Assembly (NCBI GenBank): GCA_963743945.1
Contig: CAVURO010000010.1
Span: 493,882 to 557,881 of the forward strand
Source of the DNA: JACOTK01 sp963743945
GTDB taxonomy: Bacteria > Actinomycetota > Acidimicrobiia > Acidimicrobiales > CADCSY01
Direction of reading: 5' to 3'
Length of the DNA: 64,000 nt
Part shown: one piece after another, positions 47,061 through 55,326 of the stretch
Position numbering within the stretch: position 1 is the stretch's first letter
How the letters are laid out: the number at the start of each line of letters is the position of its first letter
Made by a program: the position numbers and the translations under genes
The notes under the pieces: model-generated
Told to the model about the DNA's origin: nothing
Database searches by the model: none
The model's input: only the letters and a program-made list of their open reading frames with translations

Positions 47061-47771
47061 ATGGCGGATGGAACGAAGATCATGGAAGTCGATCGCGCCA
47101 TTCGGTGCGAGGATGCGATTCGGGACCACACGGCGCTGGACCACCCCATCCCGGACGACACGGTTCACGAGGACACGGTTCACGAGGACACGGTTCACGA
47201 CCGACTGTTCGTGCGGGTGGAGCGAACCTTCGCTTTCTTCGACCTCTGCGGCTTCACGACCTTCACCGATGTCGTGGGCGACGACGAGGCGGTGGATGTC
47301 CTGAACCAGTTCCGTGCGGAAACCCGTCGTGCCTGCTGGGCACACCACGTACGCATCGTGAAGTGGCTCGGCGACGGCGTGATGCTCGCGGCATCGAAGC
47401 CCCGATCGGTCATCATCGCCGCCGTCGAGCTGAACGCCGGCATGACCTCGCTCAGCTCGCCGCTCCTCATGCGAGGGGGCATCGCGCGTGGCCCGGTGGT
47501 GTTGTTCGAGGACGACGACTACGTGGGACGCGCCGTCAACCTGGCTGCGCGGCTCTCCGACTGCGCCACACCGGGCTCGATCCTCGTGACCGCCGATCTC
47601 GCGGGTGAGGCCCCACCGTGGGCGACGCTGCAACCCGTCGCCGGCCGGGTCGTCCGAGGTTTCAGCGGAACCCGAAACCTCGTCGCCATCCATGGGCCGC
47701 CACGTCGGTCAATCGAGCACCGAGACCGCAATCTCGGCGAGGCTGGTCTCGGGGCGGGCACCGAAATGTGA
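47061..47771 (+). CDS. Class III adenylate/guanylate cyclase domain protein
   Basis: 236 residues. Catalytic-domain motifs: FFDLCGFTTFTD (metal Asp), KWLGDGVMLAA (second Asp), RGGIARGPVV, YVGRAVNLAARL (Asn/Arg transition-state residues). Before it lies a three-fold VHEDT repeat. No TM: a soluble cyclase that may make cAMP/cGMP, or a regulator. ATG 47061 has GGAGGG at good spacing. Its 3' end overlaps the convergent PfkB gene by 63 bases. Confidence 0.82.
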   Translation: MADGTKIMEVDRAIRCEDAIRDHTALDHPIPDDTVHEDTVHEDTVHDRLFVRVERTFAFFDLCGFTTFTDVVGDDEAVDVLNQFRAETRRACWAHHVRIVKWLGDGVMLAASKPRSVIIAAVELNAGMTSLSSPLLMRGGIARGPVVLFEDDDYVGRAVNLAARLSDCATPGSILVTADLAGEAPPWATLQPVAGRVVRGFSGTRNLVAIHGPPRRSIEHRDRNLGEAGLGAGTEM

Positions 47772-48749
47772 GATCACCTCTGCCGCCGCCACCGAACCGA
47801 GACGGGCGCACGCCGGCAGATCACGGCCGGAGGTCAGGCCGTGGAGAAAGCCTGCGGCAAAGAGATCGCCGGCGCCCGTCGTATCGACCACCCGGACAAC
47901 CGGGACAGCGGCAACATCGTGTCGGCTGGCGCCCGAGACGACGGTGGATCCGGCAGCACCGCGGGTGACCACGATCAGGTCGCACCATCGCTGCGCGTGC
48001 TCCAGCGCCTCCTCGGTGCTCGTGGTGGCATAGAGCGCACGCAGCTCGTCCTCGTTGCCGAAAAGCACGTCGACGGTGCGCTCCACGAGATCGCGGAATC
48101 CGTCGGGCGAACGCTCGACACAGAACGAGTCCGAGAGCGTGAGTGCCACCTTGCGACCCGCGCCGTGCGCAACCGCTGCCGCCTTGTCGAACGCCGCACG
48201 AGCCGCAGGTTGCTCGAAGAGGTAGCCCTCCAGGTAGCAGATCGCCGCTCCCGCAACCAGAGCCTCGTCGACATCCTCGGGCCCGAGTTGGGCGGCGGCG
48301 CCCAACAGCGTGCTCATCGTGCGCTGGGCATCGGGGGTCACGGCCACGAGGCAGCGTCCCGTCGGAAGCCCTTCCGAGGCAGGAGGGATGGGAAAGGCAA
48401 CGCCCGCCGCCCGGATGTCATGGGCGAACACGGCGCCCAGCTCGTCGTCACGGACGCGCCCGATGAACCCGGCCCGTCCGCCGAACGACGCTATGCCGGC
48501 GAGCGTGTTCGCCGCCGAACCGCCGGAGACCTCGACGGCCTGACCCATGGCGTCATAGAGGTGTTGTGCCTCGTCCGCTCCGACGAGGCTCATCGACCCC
48601 TTGTGCAGACCGTGCTCCACGAGGAAGGCCTCGGTGGCCGGAGCGATCACATCGACAAGAGCGTTTCCGAGACCGACGACGTCGAGCTCGGTGTCAGGGG
48701 AGAGGAGGAGGTCATGACCGAAACCTAGTTCCTGGGAACAACTCGACAA
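47709..48749 (-). CDS. PfkB-family carbohydrate/nucleoside kinase (adenosine kinase-like)
   Basis: Ribokinase-fold kinase (346 aa): VVGLGNALVDV, VSGGSAANTLAGIASFGG, FIGRVRDDELG, the anion hole/catalytic DTTGAGDLFAAGFLHGL. The opening LGNALVDV is typical of adenosine kinase-like PfkB proteins. There is no ATG/GTG near the expected start; TTG 48749 follows GGGAGGGG and is the likely start. Confidence 0.85.
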   Translation of the reverse strand: MSSCSQELGFGHDLLLSPDTELDVVGLGNALVDVIAPATEAFLVEHGLHKGSMSLVGADEAQHLYDAMGQAVEVSGGSAANTLAGIASFGGRAGFIGRVRDDELGAVFAHDIRAAGVAFPIPPASEGLPTGRCLVAVTPDAQRTMSTLLGAAAQLGPEDVDEALVAGAAICYLEGYLFEQPAARAAFDKAAAVAHGAGRKVALTLSDSFCVERSPDGFRDLVERTVDVLFGNEDELRALYATTSTEEALEHAQRWCDLIVVTRGAAGSTVVSGASRHDVAAVPVVRVVDTTGAGDLFAAGFLHGLTSGRDLPACARLGSVAAAEVISHFGARPETSLAEIAVSVLD

Positions 48750-48784
48750 GAGGCCCCCTCCCTGGTCACCAGGCCCGAAGGCGG

Positions 48785-49906
48785 TCAGTAGGTCACCACC
48801 TTGGCGGCTGCCCCTCCGAACGTCCCGTCCGGACCCGGGCGGATGTCGCCCAGGCGATGGAACTCCTCCAGAAGCTCCGCCCCGTTCCGCCTTCCCTCCA
48901 GGGCCCGCTCGACCTCGGCGAGCACGAACATCCGGTTCTGGTCCTCCAGCACCCCCATCGAATCGGCCAGGGCGGCGTTCCACAGCGACCCGATGATCTC
49001 CTCACCGGGGTAACGGCGCCCCGATTGCCCGACGAACGTTCGATCGCGCATCTCGGTCAACGCCACCTGGGCGTAGCCGACATGGGGCATCTCGTCACGC
49101 AGGATGTAGGACACCAACTCGGGTGCCCGACCCTCGCCTGCGACGAGGTCGTCGTCGGCGAGCAGTTCCTGGGCCCAGTTGAACACGTGGAAGGCCTTGC
49201 ACTCGACGAACAGCACTCGGGTGGTCATCGACAGGAGCATCTCGAGGCCGACATCGAGGTCCTCGAACGTGCGTCGACCCATGAAGCGTTCGCGAGCCGA
49301 CGAGACATCACCGGCGCCCCCGGCCCCGGCCCCGCCTCCGAAGCCAAGGCGCTCCATCATGACCTCGGTTTGATCCTCGGTCAGCGGATCCTCGAAGGCG
49401 ATGTCACGAACCACGTACCACATGTGCTTGTGGCCGGCTTCCTCCTCCCACCCACCTTCGTCGCGCCCGTGGGCCTCCAGCAGGCCCTTGGAGAGATGGT
49501 CGATGGACGTGCCGCGGATGTCCTCGACGAAGAACCGTTGCATGTCCGGCAATCCGAGGTAGCCCAGCATCGCCCCGAAGCCCTCCACCGTTCCGATGCG
49601 GGTCAGGTTGGCGATGATCGGCTCGCGAATGCCGTTACGGAGCAGAAACTTCGACTGCTCCACGTTTGGATAGTTTCGGGGCCAGGTCTCCAGCGGAGCA
49701 TGGAGGATCTCGCCCCCGAAATGCTCCAGGTGGTTCTGCTCCCACGCCTCGATGGCGGGGTTGCGGAACCGGGTCCGCGGCGTCACGTAGGAGCCATCGG
49801 AACGAAGGCCTCCGTGGCAGCGAACATCGGAGAGAACGAGTGGCTCATCGATCGTGTCAGTTGCCAGCAGCTCTTCTCTTGTGTACTCGAGTTGCAGGTT
49901 GCTCAT
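48785..49906 (-). CDS. AurF-like ferritin-fold di-iron protein
   Basis: 373 residues, helical. Two ligand sets of the AurF type: VECKAFH followed 35 residues later by RDEMPHVGY (E-X35-DE-X2-H) and an earlier EEEAGHKH. This matches the EX28-37DEX2H signature of di-iron N-oxygenases, so an oxygenase or related redox role is likely. ATG 49906 has AAGGGGGA upstream. Divergent from the Baeyer-Villiger monooxygenase across a palindromic operator, suggesting joint regulation. Confidence 0.68.
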   Translation of the reverse strand: MSNLQLEYTREELLATDTIDEPLVLSDVRCHGGLRSDGSYVTPRTRFRNPAIEAWEQNHLEHFGGEILHAPLETWPRNYPNVEQSKFLLRNGIREPIIANLTRIGTVEGFGAMLGYLGLPDMQRFFVEDIRGTSIDHLSKGLLEAHGRDEGGWEEEAGHKHMWYVVRDIAFEDPLTEDQTEVMMERLGFGGGAGAGGAGDVSSARERFMGRRTFEDLDVGLEMLLSMTTRVLFVECKAFHVFNWAQELLADDDLVAGEGRAPELVSYILRDEMPHVGYAQVALTEMRDRTFVGQSGRRYPGEEIIGSLWNAALADSMGVLEDQNRMFVLAEVERALEGRRNGAELLEEFHRLGDIRPGPDGTFGGAAAKVVTY

Positions 49907-49950
49907 GGGTCCCCCTTGGGATCGGCCTCCGAACACCTTCAGAGGTACAC

Positions 49951-49974
49951 TCAAGAGTATACCTATACTCTTGA
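49951..49974. promoter_or_regulatory. Perfect palindromic operator
   Basis: TCAAGAGTATA at 49951-49961 and its exact complement at 49964-49974 around CC, in an AT-rich spot between two divergent genes. Typical of a TetR/MarR/GntR-class repressor site; the regulator is not adjacent. Confidence 0.75.
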
Positions 49975-50131
49975 TTATCAGTCAATGAACTGTAGGATTA
50001 TTCCTCGTTGAGGTTCTGTCGTCGGCTGATCGATCCCGAGAGCTCTGTGGGCTGTCGGTGACACGATGAGACCAGATTGTGCCGGGACTTCGTGGAGTTC
50101 TATCCTGCCGCTACCGGAAAAAGGGGGGGTC

Positions 50132-51970
50132 ATGCCCAGCACACCGACCAAGACCATCGACCACGAGGCCCTGCGGCTCAAGTACCGCGCCGAGCGGGAC
50201 AAGCGCCTGCGCGAGGACGGCAACGAGCAGTACATCGAGCCCACAGGGCGCTTTGCCCATTTCCTCGACGACCCCTATGTGGAGCGGGTCGAGCGTGAAC
50301 CGCTCCGCGACGAGGTCACCGTGGCGATCATCGGCGGCGGATTTGCCGGCCTCGTGACCGGCGCCCGCCTGAAGGAGGCCGGCGTCGAGGACGTTCGGAT
50401 CATCGAGGGTGGCGGCGACGTGGGCGGCGCCTGGTACTGGAACCGCTACCCCGGCGCGATGTGCGACACCGCCGCAATGATCTACCTTCCCCTGCTCGAG
50501 GAAACCGGGCACATGCCCACCATGAAGTACACCAAGGCGCCCGAGATCTACGGCCAGGCCAAGCGCATCGCCACCACCTTCGGGCTCTACAACAACGCCC
50601 TCTTCTCGACCGAGGTCACCAACCTCGAATGGGAGGCCACGTCGTCACGCTGGGTCATCCATACCAACCGCGGCGACGAGATCCGCGCCCGCTTCGTGAC
50701 CATGGGCACCGGTCCGTTGCACCGCCCGAAGCTTCCCGGCATCCCCGGCATCGAGACCTTCGCAGGCCACAGCTTCCACACGAGCCGATGGGACTACGCC
50801 TACACCGGCGGCAGCTACGAGGGCGCTCCCCTCGCGAACCTTGCCGACAAGAGGGTGGGCATCATCGGCACCGGAGCGACGGGCATCCAGTGCATTCCCC
50901 AACTGGCGAGGGATTCACAGGATCTCTACGTCTTCCAGCGCACGCCGTCCTCGATCGATGTGCGCAACAACCACCCGATCGACCCCGAGGAGTTCGCTGC
51001 CCTCGGTTCGGGCTGGCAACAGAAGTGGCTGACGAACTTCGCGACCCTGCAGACCGGCGGTTTCGCCGACGAGGATCTGGTCAAGGACGGCTGGACCGAC
51101 ATCGCCCAGCGCATCCGCGACAAGATCATGGCCAAGATGAGTGAGCCGGGGTTGGTCTTCAGCGCCGACACGATCAAGGAAGCGTTCGGCGACAGCGACG
51201 ACGAGAAGATGGAGGAGATCCGCTCACGGGTCGATGCCATCGTCGAGGACCCCGCCACCGCCGAGGCGCTCAAGCCCTGGTATCGCCAGCTCTGCAAGCG
51301 GCCCTGCTTCCACGACGAGTACCTCCAGGCCTACAACGAGCCTTCCGCCCATCTCGTCGACACCGGCGGCAAGGGCGTCGAGCGCATCGACGAGACCGGC
51401 GTGTGGGCCAACGGCGTGCACTACGAGCTGGATTGTCTGATCTTCGCGTCGGGCTTCGAGGTTGGCACCGACTATGCGCGCCGGTCCGGTTTCGAAACGA
51501 TCGGGCGTAACGGCATCACCCTCGGCAAGCGCTGGGACGACGGCATGCAGAGCCTGCACGGCATCCACGTGCACGACTTCCCCAACATGTTCGTCGTGGG
51601 CCTGAGCCAGGGCGCCAACCTCATCTCCAACATCACCCACAACCACGTGGAGAGCGCCCGGACGATCGCCACCGTGATCGCCCATGCACTCGAGGTCGGG
51701 GCCGACGAGATCGAGTGCACCGATGAGGCCGAGCAGAAGTGGGTCGCCGCTCTGGACAACAACATGGGTGCATTCCTCGGCGACCTCGACTGCACGCCGG
51801 GCTACTACAACAACGAGGGCAAGCCCATGGGCAAGCGCGAGAAGCTCAACTCGGCCGGCTATCCCGGCGGCCCCGTGGCCTACTTCACCTACATCGACGC
51901 ATGGCGCAACGCCGGCGACTTCAAGGGCATCGAGTTCCGTGCAAACGGAGCGGTGGTGAGCGGAGGGTAG
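50132..51970 (+). CDS. Baeyer-Villiger type flavin monooxygenase
   Basis: 612-aa FAD/NADPH monooxygenase. FAD fingerprint IIGGGFAGLVTGARL, GGDVGGAWYWNRYPGAMCD, the BVMO fingerprint FAGHSFHTSRW, NADPH fold IGTGATGIQ and FASGF near the end. The length and long N-terminal extension resemble cyclopentadecanone/steroid-type BVMOs. ATG 50132 follows a GGGGG run. Substrate not predictable; the steroid-type thiolase downstream hints at ketone or sterol breakdown. Confidence 0.9.
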   Translation: MPSTPTKTIDHEALRLKYRAERDKRLREDGNEQYIEPTGRFAHFLDDPYVERVEREPLRDEVTVAIIGGGFAGLVTGARLKEAGVEDVRIIEGGGDVGGAWYWNRYPGAMCDTAAMIYLPLLEETGHMPTMKYTKAPEIYGQAKRIATTFGLYNNALFSTEVTNLEWEATSSRWVIHTNRGDEIRARFVTMGTGPLHRPKLPGIPGIETFAGHSFHTSRWDYAYTGGSYEGAPLANLADKRVGIIGTGATGIQCIPQLARDSQDLYVFQRTPSSIDVRNNHPIDPEEFAALGSGWQQKWLTNFATLQTGGFADEDLVKDGWTDIAQRIRDKIMAKMSEPGLVFSADTIKEAFGDSDDEKMEEIRSRVDAIVEDPATAEALKPWYRQLCKRPCFHDEYLQAYNEPSAHLVDTGGKGVERIDETGVWANGVHYELDCLIFASGFEVGTDYARRSGFETIGRNGITLGKRWDDGMQSLHGIHVHDFPNMFVVGLSQGANLISNITHNHVESARTIATVIAHALEVGADEIECTDEAEQKWVAALDNNMGAFLGDLDCTPGYYNNEGKPMGKREKLNSAGYPGGPVAYFTYIDAWRNAGDFKGIEFRANGAVVSGG

Positions 51971-52018
51971 TCGGCACCAGGCTCGGCGGCCCAGACGCTG
52001 TTCAGGTCAGGACGCTGT

Positions 52019-52381
52019 TCAGGCCAGGACGCTGCGCAACCCGCCGAGTCGTTCGGGAACGACTCGATACCAGACCCAACGGCCTCGCCTGTCGCCCACG
52101 ACCATTCCGGCCTCGGTGAGGATCTTGAGGTGGTGGGAAACGGTCGGCTGAGAGCGACCCAGCGGCTCCACCAGATCGCAGACGCAGACCTCGCCCCCAT
52201 CGGCCGAAGCGATGAGGCTGAGGAGGCGCAGCCGCGCCGGGTCGGACAGCACGGCGAAATCGGACGCCACCTCCTCCGCCCGGGACTCGCTCAGGGGCGA
52301 CGCGAGCACGACCGGGCAACACGCATCGCCATCGGCGACTGCCTGCGTCGTCCTTGGCCCCAACCGGTCACCATTTCCCAT
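52019..52381 (-). CDS. arsR: ArsR-family arsenic-responsive repressor
   Basis: 120-residue winged-helix repressor: FAVLSDPARLRLLSLI, metal-site-like VCVCDLVEPLGRSQPTVSHHLKIL, GRWVWYRVVP. The paired Cys in the recognition region is the ArsR sensor pattern. ATG 52381 (MGNGDRL) is used. Divergent from the aquaporin-arsC pair across two operator-like repeats. Confidence 0.9.
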   Translation of the reverse strand: MGNGDRLGPRTTQAVADGDACCPVVLASPLSESRAEEVASDFAVLSDPARLRLLSLIASADGGEVCVCDLVEPLGRSQPTVSHHLKILTEAGMVVGDRRGRWVWYRVVPERLGGLRSVLA

Positions 52382-52395
52382 GGAATGATCTTTCC

Positions 52396-52442
52396 ATTGA
52401 TAGACGTCAATACATTTTGTAGGCTCATCGATGTTTGTCAAT
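52396..52442. promoter_or_regulatory. Two ArsR-type operator repeats
   Basis: ATTGA-6-TCAAT at 52396-52411 and ATCGA-6-TCAAT at 52427-52442 share the same arm/spacer geometry between arsR and the aquaporin start, fitting ArsR dimer sites. Confidence 0.65.
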
Positions 52443-52462
52443 CTAACGCGGGAGATCGGCGC

Positions 52463-53185
52463 TTGACCACCAACCTGGAACTGGCCCGACGAGCAACGGC
52501 CGAGGCCGTGGGCACCGCCCTGTTGGTGCTTGCGGTCATCGGCTCGGGCATCGCCGCATCCCGGCTGTCCGACGACGATGGACTGCAACTGCTCGAGAAC
52601 GCGTTGGCGACCGCCGGTGCGCTGGTGGCCATCATCCTGGCCGTCGGACCGGTATCGGGCGCCCATCTGAACCCGGTCGTGACCCTGGCCGACCGAGTCC
52701 TCGGAGCCTTGACCACCACCGAGACCATCGTCTACTGGACAGCCCAGATCGCGGGAGGGGCGCTCGGTGCCGTCGTGGCGAATCTGATGTTCGATCTGCC
52801 GGCCCTGCAGCTCGCGACGCACGACCGCAGCTCCGGGGGGCTTTGGCTCAGCGAGGTCGTCGCGACCTTCGGTCTGCTGCTGGTCATCTTCGGCGTTGTT
52901 CGATCCGGCAGGGCCGTCCTTGCCCCGTTCGCCGTCGCGGCCTACATCGGTGGCGCCTACTTCTTCACGTCGTCCACCAGCTTCGCCAACCCGGCCGTGA
53001 CCCTCGCCCGGACCCTTTCCGACACCTTTGCCGGCATCGACCCCGGGTCGGTTCCCGCCTTCCTGGTCTGCCAGCTCCTCGGCGCCGTGTCGGCCATCGG
53101 GCTCGTCCGTTTCCTCTATCCCACCACCCTCCCCACCATCGAAACCGTGGCCTCCACCGTCGTCGTGCCCCAAACCCATGCATGA
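52463..53185 (+). CDS. MIP/aquaporin-family channel (AqpS-like, arsenite efflux)
   Basis: 240-aa channel with both NPA-type boxes: NPVVTLADRV and NPAVTLARTL, and six hydrophobic stretches. In an ars operon such aquaglyceroporins let As(III) leave the cell after arsenate reduction (as in the Sinorhizobium aqpS operon). TTG 52463 follows GGAG. Overlaps arsC by 8 bases. Confidence 0.85.
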   Translation: MTTNLELARRATAEAVGTALLVLAVIGSGIAASRLSDDDGLQLLENALATAGALVAIILAVGPVSGAHLNPVVTLADRVLGALTTTETIVYWTAQIAGGALGAVVANLMFDLPALQLATHDRSSGGLWLSEVVATFGLLLVIFGVVRSGRAVLAPFAVAAYIGGAYFFTSSTSFANPAVTLARTLSDTFAGIDPGSVPAFLVCQLLGAVSAIGLVRFLYPTTLPTIETVASTVVVPQTHA

Positions 53186-53609
53186 AAACGGCGACGGGGC
53201 CAGGCCCGGGGTGCTCTTCCTGTGCGTGCACAACGCGGGTCGCTCACAGATGGCCCTCGGCTGGTTCCGACACCTTGCCGGTGACCGTGCCATCGCCTGG
53301 TCCGGTGGCTCGGAACCGGCGAAGGACGTGAATCCGGCAGCGGTGGCTGCCATGGCAGAGATCGGTATCGACATCTCCGAGGCCTCCCCGAGGCGCTGGA
53401 CCGACGACATCGTGCAGGCGGCCGACGTGGTGGTGACCATGGGCTGCGGCGACACCTGCCCTGTCTTTCCGGGAAAGCGCTACGAGGACTGGGTGCTGAG
53501 CGACCCGGCCGGCAAGGGGATCGAGGAGGTGCGACCGGTCCGAGACGAGATCGGCCGACGCGTCCGGACGCTCCTGGCGAGCCTCGGAGTGCCGATCAAC
53601 CTGACCTGA
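53178..53609 (+). CDS. arsC: Arsenate reductase, LMW phosphatase type
   Basis: 143 aa. P-loop CVHNAGRSQ near the N-terminus, MGCGDTCPVFPGKRYEDW and DPAGKG are the thioredoxin/mycothiol-coupled ArsC pattern. Converts As(V) to As(III), which the overlapping aquaporin can release. ATG 53178. Confidence 0.9.
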   Translation: MHENGDGARPGVLFLCVHNAGRSQMALGWFRHLAGDRAIAWSGGSEPAKDVNPAAVAAMAEIGIDISEASPRRWTDDIVQAADVVVTMGCGDTCPVFPGKRYEDWVLSDPAGKGIEEVRPVRDEIGRRVRTLLASLGVPINLT

Positions 53610-53704
53610 CGCCGTCCAACGCGTCCGGACGCTCACGCCGAGCGGGCCTGTGCGAGCCGATCAACCCGGCCTGACGCCGACCTCACGTGCGTGTCCGGAC
53701 GCGA

Positions 53705-53738
53705 ATCGGGTCGGCCCCCGAACGGAGACCGACCCGAT
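53705..53738. terminator. Hairpin between convergent arsC and PhoX-like genes
   Basis: ATCGGGTCGG at 53705-53714 pairs with 53729-53738 around 14 bases; it lies in the convergent 170-base gap and can serve both strands. Nothing else is seen in the gap. Confidence 0.65.
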
Positions 53739-53779
53739 GTGACACCTTCTCGGCTGCCTTGTTCAGACAGCCAAGATCC

Positions 53780-55081
53780 TCATGACCGCCCGGTCTTCGT
53801 GATTGCCCACGTACCGTCACCGTCGATGCTCTTGGAATGCTGGACGTTCACGAACAACGTGTGGGGGTCCTTGCCGAAGTACACGCCCGTGCCCTCCGCT
53901 TCGGGATCGGTCAGCGAGGCGAACAGGGCGAGGGCATCGGCCTGACCACCCCGGCCCGCGGCCACCCAGATGTCGGAGGGAACATTGTCCTCGATGATCC
54001 AAAGCTTGCCGTCAGGACCCTCCGCCAGGTTGTCGGGGTTGTCGAAACCGGTCACGACACCGGACTCGAGGGGAGCGTTGAGGCCCGGCTTGACGTAGTT
54101 CGTCACCTCGAGGCTCAGAAGGTCGATGGCGAGCACCCGCCCGTCGTAGTTCTCCGTAGAGCCCGTGCGGGTGCCCTCGGTGACCGCAACGTAGAGCGTC
54201 CGGCCGATCCGCTCGAGATCCTCCGGGCGCTGGTAGCTGGTGCCGCCGGCAAGCGTGCCGGCATCAGATGCCGTCGCAGGATCGATCGGGCCGATCCAGG
54301 CTCCCTGCCCGACTCCTTCACCCACGACGGTCTCTCCGTTGACCCCGAGGACGAACAACGCCCCGGAGGACAGGTCGCCGTAACGATCGGGCACGAATCG
54401 GTAGATGCCGCCGCCCGCACCGTCGCTCTGCCCGCGGCTCTCGTCGATGACGTAGACCGAACCGTCCAGCCCGATCTCGATGCCCTCATGGGCGAGCTTG
54501 CCGAGGGCCGGACGCTCCACGACCGTTCCCGACATCGGATCTTTCCGGTCCGGGGTCAGTTCGAAGAGGCGCCCGCCATCGGTCTCCTCGGCGAACAAGA
54601 CGGTGCCCCATGGGGTCCATCGGATGCCGTCAAGTGCCGTCCAGGTCGGGTCCTGTGCGATCACGCGGGCTTCGCACGTCTCGAGATCGACCACCGACAC
54701 CGCACCACCATCGGGGTAGATGGGGTCAGAGCCGGGAACGGCGAGACGGACCTCGTGGGTCCGATAGAGATAGCGACCACGCTTGCGACCGGTCTCGTTC
54801 ACGGTGTTCATGTCGTTCCAGTCGTCGAGGCCCCCGCCGTAGATGTCGAGGCCTGCGCCTCCACAACGGTCGGCGGTCTCACCCGAGACGAGCTCTTGGC
54901 TGTAGCCCTGCGGAACCACCCACGGAGCGGCAGGATCCCAGCTCGCTCCGTAGGCCGAACCCGCGATGGGCTCAAAGCCCATGGGGCCGTGATCAAAGAT
55001 CGATGCGGCTGTTGCCAGGTTTGTGGAGGCTGCGAGGACGACAGCCCCGAAACCGGATGCGAGAACAAGACGAGATCTCAT
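53780..55081 (-). CDS. PhoX/DUF839-like secreted protein
   Basis: 433 residues: signal peptide (LVLASGFGAVVLAASTNLATA), then a beta-propeller-like PhoX pattern: WTPWGTVLFAEETDGGRLFEL, LAHEGIEIGLDGSVYVIDES, FDNPDNLAEGPDGKLWIIED. PhoX proteins are Ca/Fe-dependent alkaline phosphatases; activity here is inferred from fold alone. ATG 55081 with AAAGGAG. It could contribute extracellular phosphate release together with the Pst block, but no PHO box is evident upstream. Confidence 0.78.
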   Translation of the reverse strand: MRSRLVLASGFGAVVLAASTNLATAASIFDHGPMGFEPIAGSAYGASWDPAAPWVVPQGYSQELVSGETADRCGGAGLDIYGGGLDDWNDMNTVNETGRKRGRYLYRTHEVRLAVPGSDPIYPDGGAVSVVDLETCEARVIAQDPTWTALDGIRWTPWGTVLFAEETDGGRLFELTPDRKDPMSGTVVERPALGKLAHEGIEIGLDGSVYVIDESRGQSDGAGGGIYRFVPDRYGDLSSGALFVLGVNGETVVGEGVGQGAWIGPIDPATASDAGTLAGGTSYQRPEDLERIGRTLYVAVTEGTRTGSTENYDGRVLAIDLLSLEVTNYVKPGLNAPLESGVVTGFDNPDNLAEGPDGKLWIIEDNVPSDIWVAAGRGGQADALALFASLTDPEAEGTGVYFGKDPHTLFVNVQHSKSIDGDGTWAITKTGRS

Positions 55082-55326
55082 GATGAAGGACGCTCCTTTG
55101 CTCGACGAGTCGACGCTCGATGGATCGACAAGGAGCAACCTAGGGACACCGGATGAACCCCATCGCGCCCATAGGTTGCGTACGGGCAAACACTGCGCGA
55201 ACAACGTCCGATCTGCCGTATCAGACCCGATGTCATCCGGCTCTCCACCCCTGAACCCAAGTTGGGTGTCGGCCACGGATTGGCCGGCGAACGAGGTCCA
55301 CGTGACCTCGAGAGAGGGGAGGACCC

